Positions 47,653 through 59,354 of a stretch of DNA of 64,000 nucleotides are shown here, piece after piece (within the stretch, counting starts at the first letter, position 1; each line of letters opens with the position of its first letter). A program made the position numbers and the translations under genes. The notes below the pieces were generated by a model that made no database searches, was not told where the DNA came from, and worked only from the letters and a program-made list of their open reading frames with translations. Source of the DNA: Margaritifera margaritifera (lineage: Eukaryota; Mollusca; Bivalvia; Unionida; Margaritiferidae); the NCBI GenBank assembly GCA_029931535.1, contig JAQPZY010001190.1, positions 248,001 through 312,000 on the forward strand. The letters are read 5' to 3'.

Positions 47653-47896
47653 CGTGGGGACCCTGGGTGACTGATTGATTGGGTGCTCGCCTTTACAGAT
47701 CACTGACATCTCACCTCTGTCCACATGGGTTCAAGTCACGGCTTGGCCAAAGTGGGTATGTGAGAAAGCTTGCCAGTAGCTTCCCATAGGTAGGTGGTTC
47801 TTCAAGGGGCTTTCCTTGGTTCTTCCTCCACCAGATATGCTGGCTGCCATGTATAGCCTATCATGTGCTGAAAAAGGCACAAAACCAAACCAAACC
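47653..47896 (+). mobile_element. tRNA-derived SINE, family 1, copy 2
   Basis: Same family as 7492-7720 with a decayed A box, a B box GGGTTCAAGTC (47727-47737), body GGGTATGTGAGAAAGCTTGC and tail AAACCAAACCAAACC. Flanked by ATCCACCC at 47645-47652 and 47897-47904, a target-site duplication. It sits in the 3' tail of retroelement copy B. Confidence 0.85.
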
Positions 47897-47904
47897 CATC
47901 CACC

Positions 47905-48950
47905 CTGCATTTACATCTTACTGACAGAGCATGAATTTCCATTCCGGTAGTAACTGAAGTATTGATGGAATTCAGCACCAATCCCACTATCCAAGTGGAG
48001 ATCATTCTTGTCTGACTTCCACCTATGTGGGCAGATGAATGTAGCTTTTTTATTGCTTTAAACTAGCTTGGGAGGGCTGGATTTGTGAGGTAGGGCTCAA
48101 ACTTTTATGGCCACAGGCGATATCATTGTGTGAATTGCAGATATGTCATTTACTGAACATATAGACTGGAATGTAGTGATAAAGTTTTTCAGCTCTCTGT
48201 TGGAATTGCCTTTTTTTAATGCCTCCATTGATAGCAGAGATGGAAGATTGATTTGGTCATGTCCATCCATTTATTTGTCCATCCATCCATCCATCTGAGA
48301 AGCTTATTAGCAGGATTGCTCAAAAACCACTCAATGTAGACAAATGAAAGAATGCTAGCATATTGGTATCCATATGTACAGATGAGCTGATTAGATTTTC
48401 AACCATTTTAGACAGAAACCTTGTTAGCACAAATAAGCAAAAACCATGTGAAGTTGACAAATGAAATTTAATATTCATGTTTGTAAGCATATGTAGATTA
48501 CACCTCTCCGTCAATAATTTGTGCACAACGGGGTTGAAAAAATAGACCGCGATAAAAGTGAGGGTGTGAGTTACTGATTCACCTTTGGAAAAATAAGAAA
48601 GGGGTGGAGATCGACAGAGAGAGACAAGGGGGGAGGTTACATTGTTGAATACTCTTTATAATCGTGTTGAGAAGAACTGTGAATAAATAGCTTTTTATAA
48701 TGGAGCTGTTTGTTTTTCTTCATAAATTACCTTTAATTTCAAGATAAACGATCTCAAAAAGATCATTAAAAACAGTATTCCAAGCAGTTTCAGTACACTT
48801 AACATGTGTACCACTTAACACCTTGCTTTTTGTGTTGAATTGGATACATTCTAGTGTTATTGTTCATTCAGAATTAAACAAAATTTCTTTTTTCAAAATG
48901 GTAGACATTAATTTTCGAGAAACAGTATTGAAACTTGTAAGTTTTGACTT
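47905..48950. other. Intron 9, tail of copy B and unannotated sequence
   Basis: The first part may be the end of copy B (GGAGATCATTCTTGTCTGAC). At 48235-48520 a decayed repeat shares AAGCAAAAACCATGTGAAG and GACAAATGAAA with 52200-52560. Nothing else recognised. Confidence 0.4.
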
Positions 48951-48954
48951 GTCA

Positions 48955-49985
48955 TCAGTGAGTCAGAGTTGCACTTTGGAAAAATAAACAAACCAAACTT
49001 GATAGATAGATAGATAGATAGGGAAAATACAGACAAAACCAGTGTAAAATAAATACAGTTATATTATGGAGTGGAATATGCCACAGAAAAAATGAACAAC
49101 TTAGATTTTGTCCATCATCATGTAATAAAATCCATAGAAATCCATAATGCTTGACATTTTAAATCCATTTACAACAAATCCACGAATTCTATTATAGGTC
49201 ACATTCCAGTATACAAATAGTAATTCAGAATGATCCAATTCACAATATCCCATAATATGTTAATTCCATACATCTTACAAATGTGATTATCTCTAAATGT
49301 CATTGTCGAAATGTCATCTGGTACAAAGCCCAAGAATTCATCCTGGTCATTGTAAACATCGTCCAACAATGATTCCTTATCTTTACTGTTATCTGTGTGT
49401 GCTTATGTGGAGACAGAGCTTGTGCTCTGTAAATGACAATTTGAGCATACATTCTGTGAAATCTATTGAAGGATATGTTGCAATTGAACATGTGTCAGTT
49501 GTGCGGCATGATGACAGTGAGTTCAAATAAACTCTGCTAACTGAATATAGGACTCAGCTTGTCACTGAACAAGTATTAGAGTTGTGGCTTAATCAAAGGG
49601 TTGTCAACTGGAAAACAAAGTGGGTGTTGTCTTCACAAGCTATGGGATTAAGGTCAGATGCTCACGGCAATTGTATGACTCTAATTGGCACTTAACAGGT
49701 ATCAAATTCGCAGCTCGATCAAAGGATTGTTATCTGGGAATATAAAGTGAGTGCTGCCTTTACAAGCTAAGGGCTTGGCACTGGCAGATAAGTTAGGAAA
49801 TATTACTTGGGAATTAGATCTGGCTTATGGAAAAGGCAAATATAAATAAAATCAAAACTTTTATTGCATCAAACAAAAACATTGTTTACACAGCAAAACA
49901 CACAATATAATACAAATACAAGTTGTTCAAACTTACATAAAAATGGAAGCAATGTACTTACAAGTTAATACCCAAAGGTAAACAA
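48955..49985. mobile_element. Second copy of the 1.58-kb element interior (ends missing)
   Basis: Aligns by eye with 22213-23300 in the same order and orientation: AGTGAGTCAGAGTTGCACTT, ACAAAACCAGTGTAAAATA, CATAATGCTTGACATTTTAA, CAGAATGATCCAATTCACAA and AAATCAAAACTTTTATTGCA. It has a small (GATA)n expansion at 49002-49020 and an internal deletion near 49285. Neither terminal inverted repeat is present. Confidence 0.8.
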
Positions 49986-49989
49986 CAAA

Positions 49990-51979
49990 TAACATGGTTA
50001 AACAAAGCAGGTCTATTTTTATCGATTGTTACAGTGCAACAAACACTTCCCCAAGTTGTAGATCAAAAAACAGCCAGCACTTAATTGGGTTCTCACAGAA
50101 GTGCTCCTGTCTATTGATGTGATGGTTAATTGACTCTTTTCATGTTTGAATAGAAGAGAACATACCATGAGTATACTGATTACATTAAAACAGAATTAAA
50201 AGATTAAAACACAAATTTCACCTGATCAGACATCTTTAATTGGTGTTTATTTCTTACAGTGTTACATCTTTCATTGATTGCTATTTTACCGTATATTGTT
50301 TTTTACAGTGTATTGAGAAAATATTTTTTCCAAGAATATCTAACAAAATATGTGATTTCTTATTGAAACTGGCAAATTTCACAATGTTGATTCTAAATTT
50401 CCGTGCACTAATCGCCATTTTTTATGATAAAACAAGTGATATATCAAGGATTCATTTACCAATTTTGATCGTGATTTTCTTCATGTTCAACAAATAGAAG
50501 CTAGTTCTTTTGGTATTTTCTATATATAAAAAAATAGGATCCACACCTGGCAGGTTCATGAGTTATCGAGGGAGAGTTGTGTCTGTTTAGATTTTTGTGC
50601 TCTTATAGCAAATTTTCATATTTGCAGTGGGGTTTTTTTTTTAATACAACTTTTGCCATTTGAACCAATAAAATAATTTATTATATATTTCATAATGAGA
50701 TATTGAAATATCAGATGGAGAAAAATTATATCGCCACAGTGGCTATATCACTTTTTGAACTACTTTCTTTTAACATTTAGGCAATATATCTACTCTTATG
50801 TATGTTATTCAAATCTGTATTTCCATATTTAGGCCTATTTCATTTTTCTTCTGCTGCTCCTTTTATCTCTTTCGCCAACAGGATGAACAGATCTTAAAAT
50901 GTGTCAAAACTGTAGACCCTCTAGTATTCATTTATTTAATCAATAAGGAGGCGCTATCAAAAGAATGCCTAAAAACGAACTCCAAACTTAAAAAAGTAGG
51001 CTTCAAGTATTAACTTTTTTAAATTAGTTTTCCACATGAATCCTGCAAATTATTAGTGACTGAACTTACATAAACTGCTATTTGATACTCTGTCACCCAT
51101 ACAGTATCATATGCCTTTTACACCCTACGATGAATAGACACATTTTTAGGAAAATGCTTGGTTAAATAGAGTAATAAAATTGTTTAAGTAGAGATTCTAA
51201 CTCTCAAAACAATCATAATCATGTTTGAAAATGATGGAGAAATCAGGCATTGATGAGAATTGATTGCAAAGCGAAATTAAGTGACAATTGAAATTTTGGG
51301 TACAGTATCTTTTACCGAACTAGACTGCAAATTCAAATTTGAATGCAGAAATGAACAAAATAGAGAACCAAAATCCATACAAGTAAACTCACAATTATTA
51401 AAATCTTTCGTTTAACGATGATACACTTTGAAATTTGTTCTATGTGACCACTCTGTGATGTTTCTACAGTATCCCCACCCCAACAATGTTCACTTTATCG
51501 ATCCATGCAAGAAATGTGTTAATGAAAATAAAAATCACTTATTTTCATTTGAAAATAGTCATTAATTTGACAAAATACACAGTTTGAAGCATTGGTTTGT
51601 ACAAGATAATTTTGTTAATGTTTGCTGTCCTAAAATTATTGTAAATTTCAGAACTTCTTTTTATTGATGTAGTAATGAAGCCATTAATCGCATTGGCACA
51701 GAATAGAGAAAAAATATATGCAAATCAACGGTTTTTGCCTTAAAAAAATGTATAATAGAAAGAAAATTTATGTTTTTTTGTGTAGATATAAGGAAATATT
51801 TCACTCATGAAGTGGATATATTTTTTATTGTCACTTGTGGCTTCACCACTCATGACAATACAAGGTTTCCCACTTCTGTCATGAAATATTTCCTTATATC
51901 TGCTCAAAACACTTAGATATTCTCTATGTATAAAAACAGTACAAGATTTATCTCAAGTTCTACATGTGATTACTTCCAG
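49990..51979. other. Unannotated end of intron 9
   Basis: AT-rich. A short inverted pair (AAGGAAATATTTC near 51790 and GAAATATTTCCTTATATC near 51885) could form a stem about 90 bp long with loop. No gene recognised. Confidence 0.4.
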
Positions 51980-52105
51980 GTGAGAAGCATGTTTAGTGAT
52001 AAGGGAAACATACTTCAAGAGGCTGTGCCTAGCACACCTGTAGAAATTATTGGCTGGAGAGAGCTGCCATCTGCAGGGGAGGAGATTCTGCAGGTTGAGT
52101 CTGAG
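51980..52105 (+). CDS. MTIF2: MTIF2 exon j: end of domain II
   Basis: Forty-two codons (325-366): VRSMFSDKG, then [26 protein letters not shown], matching the family block P-PV-I-GW--LPSAG-E. Acceptor ttccag, donor gtactg, phase 0 on both sides. An upstream in-frame extension is possible on paper, but the family alignment and the phase place the start at GTG 51980. Confidence 0.95.
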
Positions 52106-53000
52106 GTACTGTACAGTTTAACCAAGAAATGTTCATATAGGCTTCATAAGATAAAGTAATATGCCTCTTTGCAGATGCCTTAATCAGCCATGTAGAATTG
52201 TATCCTTTGGCCTAACAATTAGACAAATGAAATTTAGTAGGCATAGTTGTATTCATATCTAGATGATTGAATTAGATTTTTAGGCCATTGTAGCAATTTT
52301 TCAAATTTCTACACATTTTTTAACTTTTAGGGGGCAAAAACATTGTTAGCACAGTTAAGCAAAAACCATTTGAGATGGACAAATGAAATTTGGTCGGTGT
52401 GTTAAAATATAGATGACATGAATAGATTTTCAGGCCATTTTGGGAATTGGCTGTAGTTTATATATTTTTGAACTTGTGAGGCATAGACTTGCCACGATAA
52501 AGCAAAAAGAACTTGAGGTAGACAAATGAAATTTCATACACATGTTTGTATGCATATATTGATAAACTTTTTTATAAATTAATTTTTATTATAAGAATTT
52601 TGTAATTTGTCATAGTTTTTTATTTTTTTGGAATTAGACTTTTTATTGTCTGCATTGGTGTTATATATGTTTTACAAAACACAAATCTAGTTGTTGCTTT
52701 TTTACATGAAAGAGATAACTGAAGTTTTGTAAATACTCTCATTGGGCTTGTGCATAAGATTAAGGTATGCAACTTTTATGTGACATGGCCCAGAATGAGC
52801 ATAAGTAAAACAGTTTAGAAGTATTTAGGAAAAATTCAGAAAAGGAAATGGTATGTAAGCAAAATTAAAGCAAGAAAACCTGATGTAGGAAAAAATTCAG
52901 CCAGTTTTCAGAAACATTCAGAAAAGTTTAGCAAATTGTTTCATGAGTGTAGAGGATGTATTTATCCATGTAAACTTTACATATATTTCCATTTTTACAG
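52106..53000. other. Intron 10
   Basis: 895 bases. Two to three decayed units of AAGCAAAAACCATTTGAGAT, GGACAAATGAAATTT and GATTTTTAGGCCATTTTGG between 52190 and 52560. No gene. Confidence 0.5.
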
Positions 53001-53229
53001 CAAGTTGCAAGATCTGTCATTGCATATAGGTTGAATAAAGATCAGGAGATAAAGATAGAAGAAGATGCTCTGGCCATTGAAAAAAAGCGAGAAGCCCATG
53101 AAATTGTGTACCAGAAGGAATTAAGAGAGCGACAAGCACAGGGTTTTAGAATCAGCTTAAAAAGGGGGAAAATTAAACCGAAGGAATGGGTTCCCTCAGC
53201 AGAGACTGTTTTGTCCTTTGTTCTGAAAG
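53001..53229 (+). CDS. MTIF2: MTIF2 exon k: charged mtIF2 insertion
   Basis: Codes residues 367-442. The first two thirds are highly charged and helical in character (KDQEIKIEEDALAIEKKREAHEIVYQKELRERQ). This matches in place and kind the insertion that animal mtIF2 has and bacterial IF2 lacks. In mammals that insertion is known to take over the job of IF1, which mitochondria lack. The exon then gives AETVLSFVLKG, which leads into domain III. Acceptor tttttacag, donor gttggt, phase 0 to phase 1. Confidence 0.94.
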
Positions 53230-54440
53230 GTTGGTACTGCAGGAATCAGTCTAGTTGCTGTGACTTATTATAGTCCCAGGACAATGGGTACAAACAACTG
53301 ATATGATTCCCATAGACTGTAACATTAATGTTTTGCAGAATTGCTATACTTTTATGGTAAAACTGGCAAAACAAGCTTACATCCTAAGCGTGTCTCATTT
53401 CATATAAAAAATATCTCATAAGTGTGCACTAAAAAAATTTGACCTGGAGAAATCTCCCCATTTACATCAGGAAGTACCTGTGTGGCAACAGTGATAAAGT
53501 TATAATAGTATTGGTTGCAAGTCTTTTATTGTGTACAATTCACCTATATGAGGGCTTCTTCCAAAAACCAATGCTTTTGAAATTTGGGTAATTATTTTCA
53601 GCCAATCAGCAACCTTTATTCTCTTAAATATGGTATTTGGTTGTATGTGATCTTAAAGAAAATATTACTTTTATAATGATTATTCACAGCCAAAAGCATC
53701 TCTTCAAAACTGCTTGCCAAAGCTTAGTTGTGTGTCAATTACCAAAATGAAGATATATAGCAATTTGTTTCCATTTGGGAAACTGCTACAGTGAGAAATT
53801 GATTAAATTTTCCAAAAATTTATTAAATTTTCTCTCAGAATGACTCATAGATACAAAAAGATATTTTTAAAATATTGTTTGGATATGTAGTATATATTCA
53901 AAGCTAAATGAATAACATTGCACATTGCAACCGGGCTCTAACAAAGGGAGGTAAGCTGTGAGCATGACACAGGCTCCTAGTTGTCATACAATATTCAAAA
54001 TTGTGTTTTCCAAGAAATTACCCCCTGTCATCAAATGTGTTTACATAAAATTGGTGGCATAATGCTCTCTTCCATTAGAGGGGCATGTCTGACATGTTTA
54101 TATGAGAGACACTTACAATGATTGACATAGAAAAGTGAGATAAATCTTGGAACCATTTTCACCTTCACAGACTTTCACAATGTTTGAGAAACCAAGTGGT
54201 GCTTTTCAGTGTTTATGAAGTCTCAAGTTTACAAATTTATCAATGAATAAAGGAAGATGTCTTTGAAGTGAATTGCATTATTGTACCAAAGGTAGAGAGA
54301 GAGGGAGATTGATGTGTAATACAAATATGGAAAAATATGAGAAAATGGATGAAAATTCCGGAAGAATCATAAATTATTTGGCAAGTCTAGCCAGTCTTTA
54401 TAGATAATGATCACTCTGACATTGTTTATTGACCTAGTAT
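53230..54440. other. Unannotated start of intron 11
   Basis: AT-rich, nothing recognised. Confidence 0.4.
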
Positions 54441-54444
54441 TTTC

Positions 54445-54828
54445 TTAAAGCCTTAGAGATGAGATGTTATCGAAGGATTCTGAAAATTTCATACTTAGAC
54501 CACATCTCTAATGTGGAGGTGCGCACTAAAATCCTAGGTGCAATTGGACCTTATGAAGATCTGCTCACCACTGTAAAGAAATGGTCATGTCTCACGCTCA
54601 ACTGGCCTGTCAAAGACAATCCTACAGGGCACAGTGAGAGGAAAGAGAAAACGAGGCAGACAGAAGAAGAGATGGGAAGACAATATCAAAGAGTGGACAG
54701 GCATGGACTTTGCAAAGTCCCAAAGAGCAGTGGAGAACAGGGCGAAATGGAGAGAGATTGTGGCAAAGTCATCAGTGGCACCCCTACGACCAGCAAGGTT
54801 ATGGGAGAAATGAAATGAAATGAAAAAA
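54445..54828 (+). pseudogene. 3' end of a non-LTR retrotransposon (reverse transcriptase C-terminus)
   Basis: The frame from 54459 gives MRCYRRILKISYLDHISN and ILGAIGPYEDLLTTVKKW. After a frameshift near 54585 another frame gives TVRGKRKRGRQKKRWEDNIK, then EWTGMDFAKSQRAVENRAKW and a stop at about 54816. This ending (RR-GRQ-KRWEDNI-EWTG) is the usual C-terminus of a widespread animal LINE polyprotein. The DNA ends with TGAAATGAAATGAAA, a short LINE-type tail. Strongly 5'-truncated and frameshifted. Confidence 0.85.
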
Positions 54829-55064
54829 TATTTCAGGATACATGTACCCAATTTGACAAAATAAGGAAAAATGCAATATTTTTGGACAAAGTTTAGTACC
54901 CAAACTGTACTCTATTTCTTGTGTAACCTCTAATAACTACAATTTTGAAAATTAAGAATTGTTAATCATACATTGTATGCTCTAATTTATGGCAGATAGA
55001 TTTTGGGGGACAAGCATTACCAATAGTTCTGCCTAAAAGATGCAATGCACATATTGGAAACATA

Positions 55065-55710
55065 GTTTGTGACATGCGACAAGATCTAGACCAAAATAGT
55101 CTTGAACACATCTTGAGTTTAGTTGGAGACATATTTTGTAAAATTTTGTGGCAAGATTTAAACCAAAAAAGTCTTGAACATATCTTGAGTTTAGCTGGAG
55201 ACAGTTTGTGACAAAGATCTGAACCAAAAAATCTTGAACACATCTTGAGTTTAGTTAGAGACATAGTTTGTAACAGTTTGTGGCAAGATTTAAATCAAAA
55301 AAGTCTTGAACACATCTTGAGTTTAGTTGGAGACATATTTTGTAAAATTTTGTGGCAAGATTTAAACCAAAAAATCTTGAACACATCTTGAGTTTAGTTA
55401 GAGACATAGTTTGTAACAGTTTGTGGCAAGATTTAAATCAAAAAAGTCTTGAACATATACTTTGAGTTTAGTTGGAGATAGTTTTGTGACAAAGATCTGA
55501 ACCAAAAAAGTCTTGAAGACATCTTGAGTTTAGTTGGAGACACAGTGTGTAACAGTTCATGGCAAGATCTATACCAAAGAGGTCTTGAAAACATCTAATC
55601 TTTACTTGGAGACATAGTTTATAACAGTTTGTGACAAAAATCTCAAAAAAGTCTTGAACACACCTTGAGTTTAGTTGGATACATAGTTTGTGACAAAGAT
55701 CTAAACCCAT
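55065..55710. repeat. Tandem repeat, unit 58-72 bp, about 9 copies
   Basis: Unit AGTCTTGAACACATCTTGAG + TTTAGTTGGAGACATA + GTTTGTAACAGTTTGTGGCA + AGATTTAAACCAAAAA. A shorter form lacks the middle block. The short - strand frames across it are artefacts. Confidence 0.9.
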
Positions 55711-56016
55711 AGAGCAGTACCAGTTTCCCTCTTTATAACACTGTTCATGAGAGCCATCAAAATGGCATTATAAGTGAGGGAGACTTATACTGAGGGATGC
55801 TTCAACAAGGTTGTGTCATCTGAGTGGAAAAAAACGCAAAAATAGAATATTTAATGATGTGAAATCACCTTATAATTGGTTCCCATGAACCAACAACTAA
55901 AATATAATTAAATAAGTTAAGTACCAATGACAAAACCAAATTTAACTAATTAATGACAATACCTGTGTTGTAAGAGGGTCAGCACTATGTTTAGCATATA
56001 GTGAAGTACCACTGTA
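55711..56016. mobile_element. Probable TA-type MITE
   Basis: Begins CAGTACCAGTTTCCCTCTTT and ends ATAGTGAAGTACCACTG-TA, imperfect inverted ends. Inside are TTATAAGTGAGGGAGAC and TTGTAAGAGGGTCAGCAC, words typical of the CAGT-ended MITEs in this window. The left boundary is approximate. Confidence 0.5.
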
Positions 56017-56684
56017 CATGATCATATGCACTGTGTTTGGGATATGCCATTTATTTTAATTAGCATTTGGAGAAAAGTCTTTGAAACATTAGGACCCTTG
56101 AAATAATGAGTATAGCTTCATTCTTTAAAAGAACTGTAAATGTCTGCATACCATATTCAACATAATACATGCACTGTGTGCTTGAAGGATTATAATTGGT
56201 TAAATTTCATGAAGTTAAAGCTCATCATAATAAGAATATGCCAATGATATCATAAACATCTACATCACATATATGTACATGTGAGAAGAGTTAGCTTCCT
56301 TTTCATGCGATGGGACCTCAGCACTTTGGAGGTGCATTCTCTCTCCCAATATGGTCGCACCATATTAAAAAAATATGTAAGATCTATTTTTGACATTTAA
56401 GTGTTAACAAGACACTAAGCATGCATGGTAGTAAGTTTTAAAAAAATCATGATGTTCTAGACAGATTTTAGCAGGTGCTTCCCTCATATATGGTATATTA
56501 TTTTGACTCACATTTGGGCATCTAAAACTTTGAAAACCTGTTAATTAATAAACTAATATCTCATTACTCACTCAGTTTGACACTGATAATGGGAGACATA
56601 AAACTGACTGCCATGTTGATGAGGTCGCCTTATACTGAGGATTTTTATACATAATATTACAATTAAAAAATGAAATGGGATCCA

Positions 56685-56936
56685 TGCCATTCCATTGGTA
56701 GTCAATTTGGATAGTGAGTACTGAATTATGCCATTCCATTGGCAGTCAGTTTGGATAGGGAGTACTGAATTATGCCATTCCATTGGCAGTCAGTTTGGAT
56801 ATGGATTACTGAATTATGCCATTCCACTGGTAGTCAATTTGGATAGGAAGTACTGAATTATGCCATTCCATTGGCAGTCAGTTTGGATAGGGAGTACTGA
56901 ATTATGCCATTCCATTGGCAGTCAGTTTGGATAGGT
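56685..56936. repeat. Minisatellite, 44-bp unit, about 6 copies
   Basis: Unit TGCCATTCCATTGGCAGTCA + GTTTGGATAGGGAGTACTGA + ATTA. TGCCATTCCATTGGCA is an imperfect palindrome. Confidence 0.93.
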
Positions 56937-57183
56937 CTTATTTTTGAACAAAAGAATTTTATTATGAAGTTTTTCATAACTTTAGAAAGATGACCACATT
57001 TTCAAAAAGCTTTTTTGACATTTATGGGATCTTTTTACTGTGCAGTTTTAAAATTGTTAGAGGGATAATTTATTAATACTTTATGTTGCACTATGTTATA
57101 TTTACTGAGTCATGAAAAATAAGCCATTCTAAACTATTTGAAATTTTGGTATTTCACTAAATAATTATTTCGATATTTTTCAG

Positions 57184-57321
57184 GAGATGTAGATGGGTCA
57201 GTTGAAGCTATCATGGATGTACTGGACACATACCAAGATGGCAGATGTAGACTAGATCTTATTCACTATGGCATCGGCAATATAACAGAAACTGACATAG
57301 AGTTAGCTCAGTCATTCAATG
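57184..57321 (+). CDS. MTIF2: MTIF2 exon l: domain III
   Basis: Codes GDVDGSVEAIMDVLDTY, the signature of IF2 domain III, and LIHYGIGNITETDIELAQSFNG. Acceptor tttttcag, donor gtgaga, phase 1 on both sides. The GDxxGSxEA and GxGxIxxxDxxLA patterns are complete. Confidence 0.96.
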
Positions 57322-57689
57322 GTGAGAAAATGAGAATAAAGGCAAGCTTTCTTGGATAGCATGGAAAAGAAAAAGATTGTAGCAGATCTTAAAAACCACT
57401 TACTGACTGATCTCTCTATTCCAGACACGTTTAGTCCATTTCTTTCTGTGCCTGAATATGGTGGAATATGTCATAGGTTCAGTTTCTAGTGGCAGCATTG
57501 TTAAACTTTTCTCTCCAGCCTCCCCCCCCCACATTACTTAAGTATACAGAGTTTTAAATTTTGTGATATTGACATCAGCAGACCCATTATTTGGATAGAT
57601 CATCTTTATCTCCTATTCTATCCTTTCTGTCTGATTAAGTGTGACAGCTTATAGTGTTTGAAATGCATTTTCTTTGACTTGTAATTGTT

Positions 57690-57812
57690 GGGGCTTTGTT
57701 GAGTCAGCTACCTTGGTGTGGATGTGCCTTGGGAAAGGCACTTAATTCCCATTTTCTCAGCATCATATAGCCAATAATGTGTTAAAAGTGCTGTTAAAAC
57801 AAAACCCTCAAA
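57690..57812 (+). mobile_element. tRNA-derived SINE, family 2, 3' part
   Basis: GAGTCAGCTACCTTGGTGTG, GGGAAAGGCACTTAATTCCC, ATATAGCCAATAATGTG and a TTAAAACAAAACC tail. The same body is on the - strand at 15380-15600. The tRNA-like head is not recognisable here. Confidence 0.65.
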
Positions 57813-58122
57813 AATAATCATGATCTTCATCGAAGTTACAATATACACCGACTAGTCTTGGACTATCCCAACTGTTAAATAAATTAATTTTAATTAGATA
57901 TAATCACATATAAAGACCATCGAAAACATATTTTGTATACACTGCTAATTTTTACTCTGATCTAAAGTTCTATAAAAATGAAATATGTTAACATGACATG
58001 CATATATTTACCTGGTCCATTAACTCGTAAAAAAATGTATGTGTAGCAAATTTAATCATCAATATTTACTGTAAATTCTGTAAACAATTGCATCAGTAAT
58101 AAAGGAAACAAAAAATACAGTA

Positions 58123-58125
<3 letters not shown>

Positions 58126-58180
<55 letters not shown>
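58126..58180. repeat. (TTA)n microsatellite
   Basis: About 18 TTA triplets, immediately 5' of a SINE insertion site. Confidence 0.97.
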
Positions 58181-58203
58181 CAGCATTGTTCTATTCATGG
58201 TGT

Positions 58204-58464
58204 AGGGGGCCCCAGGTGGCCAAGTAGTCTAAGGTGCTTGGTTTTAAAGATGACTCACATGTCTCACATCTGTCCGCGTGAGTTCAAGTCTCGGCTCAAC
58301 CAACATGGGTATGTGAGAGGACTCGCCAGTAGCTTCCGGTATGACGGTGGTTTTTTCCGGGGTCTTCCCAGATACTTCCACCACCAAATATACTGGCCAC
58401 CATATATAGCCTATCATGTGCTGAAAAATGGCATTAAACCCCACAAAACCAAACCAAACCAAAA
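58204..58464 (+). mobile_element. tRNA-derived SINE, family 1, copy 3 (full length)
   Basis: Complete. Starts GGGGCCCCAGGTGGCCAAGT (A box) and has B box GAGTTCAAGTCTCGG (58280-58294), body GGGTATGTGAGAGGACTCGC and CACCAAATATACTGGCCACC, and tail GCATTAAACCCC + ACAAAACCAAACCAAACC. A perfect 13-bp target duplication, CTATTCATGGTGT, is at 58191-58203 and 58465-58477, the mark of LINE-driven insertion. The intact duplication suggests a recent event. Confidence 0.93.
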
Positions 58465-58477
58465 CTATTCATGGTGT

Positions 58478-59354
58478 CACATGTAAGCAATCTTTGAATA
58501 AATAAAATACATATAAGCCAGACCAGACTGCACTTTATACTTTTTATGGATGGTCATACCAGTACATTTTAAACTATATAGCTGACATCTACAAAGTAGA
58601 GGAGCGCTATTCTACTACCCCTGGCATCAGTGTCAGCATTGGCATCTGTATTTATCAAAGCATATACATATGTACCACCTCACTGCTTCTCAACCATTCT
58701 TTCTTGTTAATTCAATGGTACACTTTTCATATTAATGACTATACATTGTATATTGTGATAGGTAACCCTCAACAGGTTAACTGTGTATTGTACATGTGAA
58801 TGAGTATAGGGATTAGATGAAGGGACTGCATGATTTTTATGTGTGGCCCCAGCTGTAGTGGTTGATCAAGGTAATCACTGATGCATGGACTAGACTTGCA
58901 ATACTGGCTGTCACTCCAAGGTTACTCGAAGCCTTTGACTTTCACCCAGTAAAATCTGGCTTTTAGGGGTGGACAAAGATAATACCTTCTGAAGCAGTTT
59001 TAAAAACAATGATTTAAAAATAAAAATACAAGAAAAATGAATCCCTTGTTTTATGAACTAATTATTGTACCTCTATTTTGTTATTACAGAAAAGATTTTT
59101 TTTGGTATTGTTTTATGTCTTTTATACCCTGTCACAGTATGTATGTATGTACATATGTGGTTTAATGGCATGACAGCACGATACTGGCTATATAGTGATG
59201 ATTAAAAGTTAAGTTAAAAAAATATAAAGATTAAAAGAAGTGCGAAAAAGAAACTCATTAGAAAAGGGGCCAATATTTCATTGTCTTTTAGTCAGAATTT
59301 TTTTTGTACATGATTAATGTTTACAATGGCTACTGGAGACTACTAAAAGTCTCA
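58478..59354. other. Unannotated part of intron 12
   Basis: AT-rich, nothing recognised. Confidence 0.4.

Noticed and set aside
55033..55710. Cys-rich repeated frames on the - strand
   Set aside because: The apparent periodic Cys motif comes from the 58-72-bp repeat, not from a zinc finger or secreted peptide gene.
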